Assembly: GCA_963989245.1 (NCBI GenBank)
Contig: OZ022341.1
Location: forward strand, 54,423,496 to 54,487,495
Source: Nansenia antarctica
Lineage: Eukaryota > Chordata > Actinopteri > Argentiniformes > Microstomatidae
Length of the DNA stretch: 64,000 bases
Reading direction: 5' to 3'
Part shown: in pieces, positions 10,791 through 21,246 of the stretch
Numbering within the stretch: the stretch's first letter is position 1
Layout of the letters: every line of letters starts with the position of its first letter
The notes under the pieces: model-generated
Database searches by the model: none
What the model was told of the DNA's origin: nothing
What the model saw: only the letters and a program-made list of their open reading frames with translations
Program-made: the position numbers and the translations under genes

Positions 10791-11225
10791 TTAATAGTAA
10801 TCAACTAAAACCTGTCTGCGATGGGACACTTCAATCATACTATCATATACCGCATACATTATTAGATTGATGGTATTAGGCAGCGGGTTCCTGAAACGTG
10901 TCTCCAGGCGTATGTTACCACTCTTGATCAATGATAGATGCTGACTATTATCCTCGTCAGGTGTCAGATTAAATGCATAAAGAGTGTACCCTCTCAGGAA
11001 ATCGTTTCGATCAATGGCCATAGCACTGTTCTTTAAATGTCTCCCTGTTGATAACACCAGTTGATAGAATTCACGAGTTACGCAACCATTAGGGAAGTCC
11101 GGTTGTAATGGTTTGGTGGGGAACTGGACACCGTCAACATATATTGCCAGATATTCTAGATTATAATTCTTAAAATTGAATGGGTTCTTGCCATAGTCGC
11201 CCGTAAAAGAGTCATTATCAACCAT
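10791..11225 (-). CDS. Hexon-like capsid C-terminal fragment, I123M
   Basis: Ile123 to Met. The same change is found in the 16022, 18112 and 21247 copies only, at offsets of five, two and three units. Confidence 0.62.
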   Translation of the reverse strand: MVDNDSFTGDYGKNPFNFKNYNLEYLAIYVDGVQFPTKPLQPDFPNGCVTREFYQLVLSTGRHLKNSAMAIDRNDFLRGYTLYAFNLTPDEDNSQHLSLIKSGNIRLETRFRNPLPNTINLIMYAVYDSMIEVSHRRQVLVDYY

Positions 11226-11315
11226 CGCTACCACCACAGACTATGTTATTGTTTGACTAAAACCCCTTGCTTGACTAAATAAAAATGATTGTAATGATAC
11301 ATGAACTCTGATAAT

Positions 11316-11801
11316 TTATTTGACCAACATTTTATTGACTTGCACAATCTTACACAATTGTCTGAACATGTTGAACACAACTAAACACATTATGAACACA
11401 CACACACACGGTTGCAACTTTTTCACAAAACGTGTTACCATTGTGTCATTTTTAAACAGATTAGAAGAATATTTAGATATCAACATATCATAGGTGATGC
11501 CTCTACACATGTGATTTAAGAAGTAGATACAGTGTTCACCACATGTGACCGATGTGACATCCTGAACTTGTTTGTCTGATAAATGTATCTCATCACATGA
11601 CATGTTTAAAAAGTCATAAATCGATTTAGGAAATATTGAATGATTTGGAGCATTTCCAAAACTGTCAAAAAAACACCCAACTCTCTCCAATATATAAACT
11701 GCCAGCCAATGCTCTCCAGGCTGGTCAGAGGGGTGTGTGTTAATTATCATAGCACTAGGTCTTATTTGTAGAGGTTGCTGGGGCAGTTTATCACAAGCCA
11801 A
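11316..11801 (-). CDS. Adenain-like protease, (GT)7 form
   Basis: 161-residue form. Its counterpart five units on (16581) has six repeats, so GT length changed after the block duplicated. Confidence 0.68.
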   Translation of the reverse strand: MACDKLPQQPLQIRPSAMIINTHPSDQPGEHWLAVYILERVGCFFDSFGNAPNHSIFPKSIYDFLNMSCDEIHLSDKQVQDVTSVTCGEHCIYFLNHMCRGITYDMLISKYSSNLFKNDTMVTRFVKKLQPCVCVFIMCLVVFNMFRQLCKIVQVNKMLVK

Positions 11802-11837
11802 AACACCTGGCTGTCAGTTCCACAGTATTCATGATGC

Positions 11838-12272
11838 TTAATAGTAATCAACTAAAACCTGTCTGCGATGGGACACTTCAATCATACTATCATATACCGC
11901 ATAAATTATTAGATTGATGGTATTAGGCAGCGGGTTCCTGAAACGTGTCTCCAGGCGTATGTTACCACTCTTGATCAATGATAGATGCTGACTATTATCC
12001 TCGTCAGGTGTCAGATTAAATGCATAAAGAGTGTACCCTCTCAGGAAATCGTTTCGATCAATGGCCATAGCACTGTTCTTTAAATGTCTCCCTGTTGATA
12101 ACACCAGTTGATAGAATTCACGAGTTACGCAACCATTAGGGAAGTCCGGTTGTAATGGTTTGGTGGGGAACTGGACACCGTCAACATATATTGCCAGATA
12201 TTCTAGATTATAATTCTTAAAATTTAATGGGTTCTTGCCATAGTCGCCCGTAAAAGAGTCATTATCAACCAT
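11838..12272 (-). CDS. Hexon-like capsid C-terminal fragment, F16L
   Basis: Phe16 to Leu in the aromatic-rich N-terminal stretch. No other copy has it. Confidence 0.62.
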   Translation of the reverse strand: MVDNDSFTGDYGKNPLNFKNYNLEYLAIYVDGVQFPTKPLQPDFPNGCVTREFYQLVLSTGRHLKNSAMAIDRNDFLRGYTLYAFNLTPDEDNSQHLSLIKSGNIRLETRFRNPLPNTINLIIYAVYDSMIEVSHRRQVLVDYY

Positions 12273-12436
12273 CGCTACCACCACAGACTATGTTATTGTT
12301 TGACTAAAACCCCTTGCTTGACTAAATAAAAATGATTGTAATGATACATGAACTCTGATAATTTATTTGACCAACATTTTATTGACTTGCACAATCTTAC
12401 ACAATTGTCTGAACATGTTGAACACAACTAAACACA

Positions 12437-12850
12437 TTATGAACACACACACACACACGGTTGCAACTTTTTCACAAAACGTGTTACCATTGTGTCATTT
12501 TTAAACAGATTAGAAGAATATTTAGATATCAACATATCATAGGTGATGCCTCTACACATGTGATTTAAGAAGTAGATACAGTGTTCACCACATGTGACCG
12601 ATGTGACATCCTGAACTTGTTTGTCTGATAAATGTATCTCATCACATGACATGTTTAAAAAGTCATAAATCGATTTAGGAAATATTGAATGATTTGGAGC
12701 ATTTCCAAAACTGTCAAAAAAACACCCAACTCTCTCCAATATATAAACTGCCAGCCAATGCTCTCCAGGCTGGTCAGAGGGGTGTGTGTTAATTATCATA
12801 GCACTAGGTCTTATTTGTAGAGGTTGCTGGGGCAGTTTATCACAAGCCAA
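12437..12850 (-). CDS. Adenain-like protease, (GT)8 form
   Basis: Eight GT repeats move translation into the third frame, which ends almost at once (137 residues). One of only two such copies; the other is at 52463. Confidence 0.68.
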   Translation of the reverse strand: MACDKLPQQPLQIRPSAMIINTHPSDQPGEHWLAVYILERVGCFFDSFGNAPNHSIFPKSIYDFLNMSCDEIHLSDKQVQDVTSVTCGEHCIYFLNHMCRGITYDMLISKYSSNLFKNDTMVTRFVKKLQPCVCVCS

Positions 12851-12886
12851 AACACCTGGCTGTCAGTTCCACAGTATTCATGATGC

Positions 12887-13321
12887 TTAATAGTAATCAA
12901 CTAAAACCTGTCTGCGATGGGACACTTCAATCATACTATCATATACCGCATAAATTATTAGATTGATGGTATTAGGCAGCGGGTTCCTGAAACGTGTCTC
13001 CAGGCGTATGTTACCACTCTTGATCAATGATAGATGCTGACTATTATCCTCGTCAGGTGTCAGATTAAATGCATAAAGAGTGTACCCTCTCAGGAAATCG
13101 TTTCGGTCAATGGCCATAGCACTGTTCTTTAAATGTCTCCCTGTTGATAACACCAGTTGATAGAATTCACGAGTTACGCAACCATTAGGGAAGTCCGGTT
13201 GTAATGGTTTGGTGGGGAACTGGACACCGTCAACATATATTGCCAGATATTCTAGATTATAATTCTTAAAATTGAATGGGTTCTTGCCATAGTCGCCCGT
13301 AAAAGAGTCATTATCAACCAT
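12887..13321 (-). CDS. Hexon-like capsid C-terminal fragment, silent D72 variant
   Basis: Carries the same silent Asp72 change (position 13106) as the 7656 copy. Protein unchanged. Confidence 0.62.
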   Translation of the reverse strand: MVDNDSFTGDYGKNPFNFKNYNLEYLAIYVDGVQFPTKPLQPDFPNGCVTREFYQLVLSTGRHLKNSAMAIDRNDFLRGYTLYAFNLTPDEDNSQHLSLIKSGNIRLETRFRNPLPNTINLIIYAVYDSMIEVSHRRQVLVDYY

Positions 13322-13445
13322 CGCTACCACCACAGACTATGTTATTGTTTGACTAAAACCCCTTGCTTGACTAAATAAAAATGATTGTAATGATACATGA
13401 ACTCTGATAATTTATTTGACCAACATTTTATTGACTTGCACAATC

Positions 13446-13895
13446 TTACACAATTGTCTGAACATGTTGAACACAACTAAACACATTATGAACACACACA
13501 CACGGTTGCAACTTGTTCACAAAACGTGTTACCATTGTGTCATTTTTAAACAGATTAGAAGAATATTTAGATATCAACATATCATAGGTGATGCCTCTAC
13601 ACATGTGATTTAAGAAGTAGATACAGTGTTCACCACATGTGACCGATGTGACATCCTGAACTTGTTTGTCTGATAAATGTATCTCATCACATGACATGTT
13701 TAAAAAGTCATAAATCGATTTAGGAAATATTGAATGATTTGGAGCATTTCCAAAACTGTCAAAAAAACACCCAACTCTCTCCAATATATAAACTGCCAGC
13801 CAATGCTCTCCAGGCTGGTCAGAGGGGTGTGTGTTAATTATCATAGCACTAGGTCTTATTTGTAGAGGTTGCTGGGGCAGTTTATCACAAGCCAA
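13446..13895 (-). CDS. Adenain-like protease, (GT)6 form, K127N
   Basis: Counterpart of the 8215 copy, exactly 5,231 bp away. Confidence 0.68.
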   Translation of the reverse strand: MACDKLPQQPLQIRPSAMIINTHPSDQPGEHWLAVYILERVGCFFDSFGNAPNHSIFPKSIYDFLNMSCDEIHLSDKQVQDVTSVTCGEHCIYFLNHMCRGITYDMLISKYSSNLFKNDTMVTRFVNKLQPCVCVHNVFSCVQHVQTIV

Positions 13896-13931
13896 AACAC
13901 CTGGCTGTCAGTTCCACAGTATTCATGATGC

Positions 13932-14366
13932 TTAATAGTAATCAACTAAAACCTGTCTGCGATGGGACACTTCAATCATACTATCATATACCGCATAAAT
14001 TATTAGATTGATGGTATTAGGCAGCGGGTTCCTGAAACGTGTCTCCAGGCGTATGTTACCACTCTTGATCAATGATAGATGCTGACTATTATCCTCGTCA
14101 GGTGTCAGATTAAATGCATAAAGAGTGTACCCTCTCAGGAAATCGTTTCGATCAATGGCCATAGCACTGTTCTTTAAATGTCTCCCTGTTGATAACACCA
14201 GTTGATAGAATTCACGAGTTACGCAACCATTAGGGAAGTCCGGTTGTAATGGTTTGGTGGGGAACTGGACACCGTCAACATATATTGCCAGATATTCTAG
14301 ATTATAATTCTTAAAATTGAATGGGTTCTTGCCATAGTCGCCCGTAAAAGAGTCATTATCAACCAT
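13932..14366 (-). CDS. Hexon-like capsid C-terminal fragment
   Basis: Protein identical to the reference capsid copy. Confidence 0.62.
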   Translation of the reverse strand: MVDNDSFTGDYGKNPFNFKNYNLEYLAIYVDGVQFPTKPLQPDFPNGCVTREFYQLVLSTGRHLKNSAMAIDRNDFLRGYTLYAFNLTPDEDNSQHLSLIKSGNIRLETRFRNPLPNTINLIIYAVYDSMIEVSHRRQVLVDYY

Positions 14367-14490
14367 CGCTACCACCACAGACTATGTTATTGTTTGACTA
14401 AAACCCCTTGCTTGACTAAATAAAAATGATTGTAATGATACATGAACTCTGATAATTTATTTGACCAACATTTTATTGACTTGCACAATC

Positions 14491-14940
14491 TTACACAATT
14501 GTCTGAACATGTTGAACACAACTAAACACATTATGAACACACACACACGGTTGCAACTTGTTCACAAAACGTGTTACCATTGTGTCATTTTTAAACAGAT
14601 TAGAAGAATATTTAGATATCAACATATCATAGGTGATGCCTCTACACATGTGATTTAAGAAGTAGATACAGTGTTCACCACATGTGACCGATGTGACATC
14701 CTGAACTTGTTTGTCTGATAAATGTATCTCATCACATGACATGTTTAAAAAGTCATAAATCGATTTAGGAAATATTGAATGATTTGGAGCATTTCCAAAA
14801 CTGTCAAAAAAACACCCAACTCTCTCCAATATATAAACTGCCAGCCAATGCTCTCCAGGCTGGTCAGAGGGGTGTGTGTTAATTATCATAGCACTAGGTC
14901 TTATTTGTAGAGGTTGCTGGGGCAGTTTATCACAAGCCAA
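14491..14940 (-). CDS. Adenain-like protease, (GT)6 form, K127N
   Basis: Counterpart of the 9260 copy in the second five-unit block. Confidence 0.68.
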   Translation of the reverse strand: MACDKLPQQPLQIRPSAMIINTHPSDQPGEHWLAVYILERVGCFFDSFGNAPNHSIFPKSIYDFLNMSCDEIHLSDKQVQDVTSVTCGEHCIYFLNHMCRGITYDMLISKYSSNLFKNDTMVTRFVNKLQPCVCVHNVFSCVQHVQTIV

Positions 14941-14976
14941 AACACCTGGCTGTCAGTTCCACAGTATTCATGATGC

Positions 14977-15411
14977 TTAATAGTAATCAACTAAAACCTG
15001 TCTGCGATGGGACACTTCAATCATACTATCATATACCGCATAAATTATTAGATTGATGGTATTAGGCAGCGGGTTCCTGAAACGTGTCTCCAGGCGTATG
15101 TTACCACTCTTGATCAATGATAGATGCTGACTATTATCCTCGTCAGGTGTCAGATTAAATGCATAAAGAGTGTACCCTCTCAGGAAATCGTTTCGATCAA
15201 TGGCCATAGCACTGTTCTTTAAATGTCTCCCTGTTGATAACACCAGTTGATAGAATTCACGAGTTACGCAACCATTAGGGAAGTCCGGTTGTAATGGTTT
15301 GGTGGGGAACTGGACACCGTCAACATATATTGCCAGATATTCTAGATTATAATTCTTAAAATTGAATGGGTTCTTGCCATAGTCGCCCGTAAAAGAGTCA
15401 TTATCAACCAT
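14977..15411 (-). CDS. Hexon-like capsid C-terminal fragment
   Basis: Protein identical to the reference capsid copy. Confidence 0.62.
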   Translation of the reverse strand: MVDNDSFTGDYGKNPFNFKNYNLEYLAIYVDGVQFPTKPLQPDFPNGCVTREFYQLVLSTGRHLKNSAMAIDRNDFLRGYTLYAFNLTPDEDNSQHLSLIKSGNIRLETRFRNPLPNTINLIIYAVYDSMIEVSHRRQVLVDYY

Positions 15412-15535
15412 CGCTACCACCACAGACTATGTTATTGTTTGACTAAAACCCCTTGCTTGACTAAATAAAAATGATTGTAATGATACATGAACTCTGATAA
15501 TTTATTTGACCAACATTTTATTGACTTGCACAATC

Positions 15536-15985
15536 TTACACAATTGTCTGAACATGTTGAACACAACTAAACACATTATGAACACACACACACGGTTGCA
15601 ACTTTTTCACAAAACGTGTTACCATTGTGTCATTTTTAAACAGATTAGAAGAATATTTAGATATCAACATATCATAGGTGATGCCTCTACACATGTGATT
15701 TAAGAAGTAGATACAGTGTTCACCACATGTGACCGATGTGACATCCTGAACTTGTTTGTCTGATAAATGTATCTCATCACATGACATGTTTAAAAAGTCA
15801 TAAATCGATTTAGGAAATATTGAATGATTTGGAGCATTTCCAAAACTGTCAAAAAAACACCCAACTCTCTCCAATATATAAACTGCCAGCCAATGCTCTC
15901 CAGGCTGGTCAGAGGGGTGTGTGTTAATTATCATAGCACTAGGTCTTATTTGTAGAGGTTGCTGGGGCAGTTTATCACAAGCCAA
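15536..15985 (-). CDS. Adenain-like protease, (GT)6 form
   Basis: Identical to the reference protease. Confidence 0.68.
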   Translation of the reverse strand: MACDKLPQQPLQIRPSAMIINTHPSDQPGEHWLAVYILERVGCFFDSFGNAPNHSIFPKSIYDFLNMSCDEIHLSDKQVQDVTSVTCGEHCIYFLNHMCRGITYDMLISKYSSNLFKNDTMVTRFVKKLQPCVCVHNVFSCVQHVQTIV

Positions 15986-16021
15986 AACACCTGGCTGTCA
16001 GTTCCACAGTATTCATGATGC

Positions 16022-16456
16022 TTAATAGTAATCAACTAAAACCTGTCTGCGATGGGACACTTCAATCATACTATCATATACCGCATACATTATTAGATTG
16101 ATGGTATTAGGCAGCGGGTTCCTGAAACGTGTCTCCAGGCGTATGTTACCACTCTTGATCAATGATAGATGCTGACTATTATCCTCGTCAGGTGTCAGAT
16201 TAAATGCATAAAGAGTGTACCCTCTCAGGAAATCGTTTCGATCAATGGCCATAGCACTGTTCTTTAAATGTCTCCCTGTTGATAACACCAGTTGATAGAA
16301 TTCACGAGTTACGCAACCATTAGGGAAGTCCGGTTGTAATGGTTTGGTGGGGAACTGGACACCGTCAACATATATTGCCAGATATTCTAGATTATAATTC
16401 TTAAAATTGAATGGGTTCTTGCCATAGTCGCCCGTAAAAGAGTCATTATCAACCAT
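16022..16456 (-). CDS. Hexon-like capsid C-terminal fragment, I123M
   Basis: Counterpart of the 10791 copy, 5,231 bp away, with the same Ile123 to Met change. Confidence 0.62.
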   Translation of the reverse strand: MVDNDSFTGDYGKNPFNFKNYNLEYLAIYVDGVQFPTKPLQPDFPNGCVTREFYQLVLSTGRHLKNSAMAIDRNDFLRGYTLYAFNLTPDEDNSQHLSLIKSGNIRLETRFRNPLPNTINLIMYAVYDSMIEVSHRRQVLVDYY

Positions 16457-16580
16457 CGCTACCACCACAGACTATGTTATTGTTTGACTAAAACCCCTTG
16501 CTTGACTAAATAAAAATGATTGTAATGATACATGAACTCTGATAATTTATTTGACCAACATTTTATTGACTTGCACAATC

Positions 16581-17030
16581 TTACACAATTGTCTGAACAT
16601 GTTGAACACAACTAAACACATTATGAACACACACACACGGTTGCAACTTTTTCACAAAACGTGTTACCATTGTGTCATTTTTAAACAGATTAGAAGAATA
16701 TTTAGATATCAACATATCATAGGTGATGCCTCTACACATGTGATTTAAGAAGTAGATACAGTGTTCACCACATGTGACCGATGTGACATCCTGAACTTGT
16801 TTGTCTGATAAATGTATCTCATCACATGACATGTTTAAAAAGTCATAAATCGATTTAGGAAATATTGAATGATTTGGAGCATTTCCAAAACTGTCAAAAA
16901 AACACCCAACTCTCTCCAATATATAAACTGCCAGCCAATGCTCTCCAGGCTGGTCAGAGGGGTGTGTGTTAATTATCATAGCACTAGGTCTTATTTGTAG
17001 AGGTTGCTGGGGCAGTTTATCACAAGCCAA
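16581..17030 (-). CDS. Adenain-like protease, (GT)6 form
   Basis: Identical to the reference protease. Confidence 0.68.
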   Translation of the reverse strand: MACDKLPQQPLQIRPSAMIINTHPSDQPGEHWLAVYILERVGCFFDSFGNAPNHSIFPKSIYDFLNMSCDEIHLSDKQVQDVTSVTCGEHCIYFLNHMCRGITYDMLISKYSSNLFKNDTMVTRFVKKLQPCVCVHNVFSCVQHVQTIV

Positions 17031-17066
17031 AACACCTGGCTGTCAGTTCCACAGTATTCATGATGC

Positions 17067-17501
17067 TTAATAGTAATCAACTAAAACCTGTCTGCGATGG
17101 GACACTTCAATCATACTATCATATACCGCATAAATTATTAGATTGATGGTATTAGGCAGCGGGTTCCTGAAACGTGTCTCCAGGCGTATGTTACCACTCT
17201 TGATCAATGATAGATGCTGACTATTATCCTCGTCAGGTGTCAGATTAAATGCATAAAGAGTGTACCCTCTCAGGAAATCGTTTCGATCAATGGCCATAGC
17301 ACTGTTCTTTAAATGTCTCCCTGTTGATAACACCAGTTGATAGAATTCACGAGTTACGCAACCATTAGGGAAGTCCGGTTGTAATGGTTTGGTGGGGAAC
17401 TGGACACCGTCAACATATATTGCCAGATATTCTAGATTATAATTCTTAAAATTGAATGGGTTCTTGCCATAGTCGCCCGTAAAAGAGTCATTATCAACCA
17501 T
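17067..17501 (-). CDS. Hexon-like capsid C-terminal fragment
   Basis: Protein identical to the reference capsid copy. It lacks the F16L of its block-A counterpart. Confidence 0.62.
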   Translation of the reverse strand: MVDNDSFTGDYGKNPFNFKNYNLEYLAIYVDGVQFPTKPLQPDFPNGCVTREFYQLVLSTGRHLKNSAMAIDRNDFLRGYTLYAFNLTPDEDNSQHLSLIKSGNIRLETRFRNPLPNTINLIIYAVYDSMIEVSHRRQVLVDYY

Positions 17502-17625
17502 CGCTACCACCACAGACTATGTTATTGTTTGACTAAAACCCCTTGCTTGACTAAATAAAAATGATTGTAATGATACATGAACTCTGATAATTTATTTGAC
17601 CAACATTTTATTGACTTGCACAATC

Positions 17626-18075
17626 TTACACAATTGTCTGAACATGTTGAACACAACTAAACACATTATGAACACACACACACGGTTGCAACTTTTTCAC
17701 AAAACGTGTTACCATTGTGTCATTTTTAAACAGATTAGAAGAATATTTAGATATCAACATATCATAGGTGATGCCTCTACACATGTGATTTAAGAAGTAG
17801 ATACAGTGTTCACCACATGTGACCGATGTGACATCCTGAACTTGTTTGTCTGATAAATGTATCTCATCACATGACATGTTTAAAAAGTCATAAATCGATT
17901 TAGGAAATATTGAATGATTTGGAGCATTTCCAAAACTGTCAAAAAAACACCCAACTCTCTCCAATATATAAACTGCCAGCCAATGCTCTCCAGGCTGGTC
18001 AGAGGGGTGTGTGTTAATTATCATAGCACTAGGTCTTATTTGTAGAGGTTGCTGGGGCAGTTTATCACAAGCCAA
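17626..18075 (-). CDS. Adenain-like protease, (GT)6 form
   Basis: Identical to the reference protease. Confidence 0.68.
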   Translation of the reverse strand: MACDKLPQQPLQIRPSAMIINTHPSDQPGEHWLAVYILERVGCFFDSFGNAPNHSIFPKSIYDFLNMSCDEIHLSDKQVQDVTSVTCGEHCIYFLNHMCRGITYDMLISKYSSNLFKNDTMVTRFVKKLQPCVCVHNVFSCVQHVQTIV

Positions 18076-18111
18076 AACACCTGGCTGTCAGTTCCACAGT
18101 ATTCATGATGC

Positions 18112-18546
18112 TTAATAGTAATCAACTAAAACCTGTCTGCGATGGGACACTTCAATCATACTATCATATACCGCATACATTATTAGATTGATGGTATTAG
18201 GCAGCGGGTTCCTGAAACGTGTCTCCAGGCGTATGTTACCACTCTTGATCAATGATAGATGCTGACTATTATCCTCGTCAGGTGTCAGATTAAATGCATA
18301 AAGAGTGTACCCTCTCAGGAAATCGTTTCGATCAATGGCCATAGCACTGTTCTTTAAATGTCTCCCTGTTGATAACACCAGTTGATAGAATTCACGAGTT
18401 ACGCAACCATTAGGGAAGTCCGGTTGTAATGGTTTGGTGGGGAACTGGACACCGTCAACATATATTGCCAGATATTCTAGATTATAATTCTTAAAATTGA
18501 ATGGGTTCTTGCCATAGTCGCCCGTAAAAGAGTCATTATCAACCAT
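18112..18546 (-). CDS. Hexon-like capsid C-terminal fragment, I123M
   Basis: Ile123 to Met, two units from the 16022 copy. Confidence 0.62.
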   Translation of the reverse strand: MVDNDSFTGDYGKNPFNFKNYNLEYLAIYVDGVQFPTKPLQPDFPNGCVTREFYQLVLSTGRHLKNSAMAIDRNDFLRGYTLYAFNLTPDEDNSQHLSLIKSGNIRLETRFRNPLPNTINLIMYAVYDSMIEVSHRRQVLVDYY

Positions 18547-18670
18547 CGCTACCACCACAGACTATGTTATTGTTTGACTAAAACCCCTTGCTTGACTAAA
18601 TAAAAATGATTGTAATGATACATGAACTCTGATAATTTATTTGACCAACATTTTATTGACTTGCACAATC

Positions 18671-19120
18671 TTACACAATTGTCTGAACATGTTGAACACA
18701 ACTAAACACATTATGAACACACACACACGGTTGCAACTTTTTCACAAAACGTGTTACCATTGTGTCATTTTTAAACAGATTAGAAGAATATTTAGATATC
18801 AACATATCATAGGTGATGCCTCTACACATGTGATTTAAGAAGTAGATACAGTGTTCACCACATGTGACCGATGTGACATCCTGAACTTGTTTGTCTGATA
18901 AATGTATCTCATCACATGACATGTTTAAAAAGTCATAAATCGATTTAGGAAATATTGAATGATTTGGAGCATTTCCAAAACTGTCAAAAAAACACCCAAC
19001 TCTCTCCAATATATAAACTGCCAGCCAATGCTCTCCAGGCTGGTCAGAGGGGTGTGTGTTAATTATCATAGCACTAGGTCTTATTTGTAGAGGTTGCTGG
19101 GGCAGTTTATCACAAGCCAA
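18671..19120 (-). CDS. Adenain-like protease, (GT)6 form
   Basis: Identical to the reference protease. Confidence 0.68.
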   Translation of the reverse strand: MACDKLPQQPLQIRPSAMIINTHPSDQPGEHWLAVYILERVGCFFDSFGNAPNHSIFPKSIYDFLNMSCDEIHLSDKQVQDVTSVTCGEHCIYFLNHMCRGITYDMLISKYSSNLFKNDTMVTRFVKKLQPCVCVHNVFSCVQHVQTIV

Positions 19121-19156
19121 AACACCTGGCTGTCAGTTCCACAGTATTCATGATGC

Positions 19157-19591
19157 TTAATAGTAATCAACTAAAACCTGTCTGCGATGGGACACTTCAA
19201 TCATACTATCATATACCGCATAAATTATTAGATTGATGGTATTAGGCAGCGGGTTCCTGAAACGTGTCTCCAGGCGTATGTTACCACTCTTGATCAATGA
19301 TAGATGCTGACTATTATCCTCGTCAGGTGTCAGATTAAATGCATAAAGAGTGTACCCTCTCAGGAAATCGTTTCGATCAATGGCCATAGCACTGTTCTTT
19401 AAATGTCTCCCTGTTGATAACACCAGTTGATAGAATTCACGAGTTACGCAACCATTAGGGAAGTCCGGTTGTAATGGTTTGGTGGGGAACTGGACACCGT
19501 CAACATATATTGCCAGATATTCTAGATTATAATTCTTAAAATTGAATGGGTTCTTGCCATAGTCGCCCGTAAAAGAGTCATTATCAACCAT
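19157..19591 (-). CDS. Hexon-like capsid C-terminal fragment
   Basis: Protein identical to the reference capsid copy. Confidence 0.62.
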   Translation of the reverse strand: MVDNDSFTGDYGKNPFNFKNYNLEYLAIYVDGVQFPTKPLQPDFPNGCVTREFYQLVLSTGRHLKNSAMAIDRNDFLRGYTLYAFNLTPDEDNSQHLSLIKSGNIRLETRFRNPLPNTINLIIYAVYDSMIEVSHRRQVLVDYY

Positions 19592-19715
19592 CGCTACCAC
19601 CACAGACTATGTTATTGTTTGACTAAAACCCCTTGCTTGACTAAATAAAAATGATTGTAATGATACATGAACTCTGATAATTTATTTGACCAACATTTTA
19701 TTGACTTGCACAATC

Positions 19716-20165
19716 TTACACAATTGTCTGAACATGTTGAACACAACTAAACACATTATGAACACACACACACGGTTGCAACTTTTTCACAAAACGTGTT
19801 ACCATTGTGTCATTTTTAAACAGATTAGAAGAATATTTAGATATCAACATATCATAGGTGATGCCTCTACACATGTGATTTAAGAAGTAGATACAGTGTT
19901 CACCACATGTGACCGATGTGACATCCTGAACTTGTTTGTCTGATAAATGTATCTCATCACATGACATGTTTAAAAAGTCATAAATCGATTTAGGAAATAT
20001 TGAATGATTTGGAGCATTTCCAAAACTGTCAAAAAAACACCCAACTCTCTCCAATATATAAACTGCCAGCCAATGCTCTCCAGGCTGGTCAGAGGGGTGT
20101 GTGTTAATTATCATAGCACTAGGTCTTATTTGTAGAGGTTGCTGGGGCAGTTTATCACAAGCCAA
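19716..20165 (-). CDS. Adenain-like protease, (GT)6 form
   Basis: Identical to the reference protease. Confidence 0.68.
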   Translation of the reverse strand: MACDKLPQQPLQIRPSAMIINTHPSDQPGEHWLAVYILERVGCFFDSFGNAPNHSIFPKSIYDFLNMSCDEIHLSDKQVQDVTSVTCGEHCIYFLNHMCRGITYDMLISKYSSNLFKNDTMVTRFVKKLQPCVCVHNVFSCVQHVQTIV

Positions 20166-20201
20166 AACACCTGGCTGTCAGTTCCACAGTATTCATGATG
20201 C

Positions 20202-20636
20202 TTAATAGTAATCAACTAAAACCTGTCTGCGATGGGACACTTCAATCATACTATCATATACCGCATAAATTATTAGATTGATGGTATTAGGCAGCGGGTT
20301 CCTGAAACGTGTCTCCAGGCGTATGTTACCACTCTTGATCAATGATAGATGCTGACTATTATCCTCGTCAGGTGTCAGATTAAATGCATAAAGAGTGTAC
20401 CCTCTCAGGAAATCGTTTCGATCAATGGCCATAGCACTGTTCTTTAAATGTCTCCCTGTTGATAACACCAGTTGATAGAATTCACGAGTTACGCAACCAT
20501 TAGGGAAGTCCGGTTGTAATGGTTTGGTGGGGAACTGGACACCGTCAACATATATTGCCAGATATTCTAGATTATAATTCTTAAAATTGAATGGGTTCTT
20601 GCCATAGTCGCCTGTAAAAGAGTCATTATCAACCAT
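20202..20636 (-). CDS. Hexon-like capsid C-terminal fragment, silent T8 variant
   Basis: Protein identical to the reference. The Thr8 codon is ACA instead of ACG (position 20613), a private silent change. Confidence 0.62.
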   Translation of the reverse strand: MVDNDSFTGDYGKNPFNFKNYNLEYLAIYVDGVQFPTKPLQPDFPNGCVTREFYQLVLSTGRHLKNSAMAIDRNDFLRGYTLYAFNLTPDEDNSQHLSLIKSGNIRLETRFRNPLPNTINLIIYAVYDSMIEVSHRRQVLVDYY

Positions 20637-20760
20637 CGCTACCACCACAGACTATGTTATTGTTTGACTAAAACCCCTTGCTTGACTAAATAAAAATGAT
20701 TGTAATGATACATGAACTCTGATAATTTATTTGACCAACATTTTATTGACTTGCACAATC

Positions 20761-21210
20761 TTACACAATTGTCTGAACATGTTGAACACAACTAAACACA
20801 TTATGAACACACACACACGGTTGCAACTTTTTCACAAAACGTGTTACCATTGTGTCATTTTTAAACAGATTAGAAGAATATTTAGATATCAACATATCAT
20901 AGGTGATGCCTCTACACATGTGATTTAAGAAGTAGATACAGTGTTCACCACATGTGACCGATGTGACATCCTGAACTTGTTTGTCTGATAAATGTATCTC
21001 ATCACATGACATGTTTAAAAAGTCATAAATCGATTTAGGAAATATTGAATGATTTGGAGCATTTCCAAAACTGTCAAAAAAACACCCAACTCTCTCCAAT
21101 ATATAAACTGCCAGCCAATGCTCTCCAGGCTGGTCAGAGGGGTGTGTGTTAATTATCATAGCACTAGGTCTTATTTGTAGAGGTTGCTGGGGCAGTTTAT
21201 CACAAGCCAA
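20761..21210 (-). CDS. Adenain-like protease, (GT)6 form
   Basis: Identical to the reference protease. Confidence 0.68.
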   Translation of the reverse strand: MACDKLPQQPLQIRPSAMIINTHPSDQPGEHWLAVYILERVGCFFDSFGNAPNHSIFPKSIYDFLNMSCDEIHLSDKQVQDVTSVTCGEHCIYFLNHMCRGITYDMLISKYSSNLFKNDTMVTRFVKKLQPCVCVHNVFSCVQHVQTIV

Positions 21211-21246
21211 AACACCTGGCTGTCAGTTCCACAGTATTCATGATGC

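Larger units (their letters stand above)
7656..12886 (-). repeat. Five-unit higher-order block, copy A
   Basis: This 5,231-bp block carries, in order, a silent capsid change at 7875, protease K127N twice in a row (8215 and 9260 copies), a plain unit, and capsid I123M (10791 copy). The same series recurs exactly 5,231 bp further on. Its last two units differ from copy B by GT length (7 and 8 repeats) and capsid F16L. Confidence 0.8.
12887..18111 (-). repeat. Five-unit higher-order block, copy B
   Basis: Repeats the variant series of copy A at a constant offset of 5,231 bp: silent capsid change at 13106, K127N in the 13446 and 14491 proteases, I123M in the 16022 capsid. All five units have six GT repeats. 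The shared stretch is certain only as far as the I123M unit (to about 16.5 kb). Confidence 0.75.
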
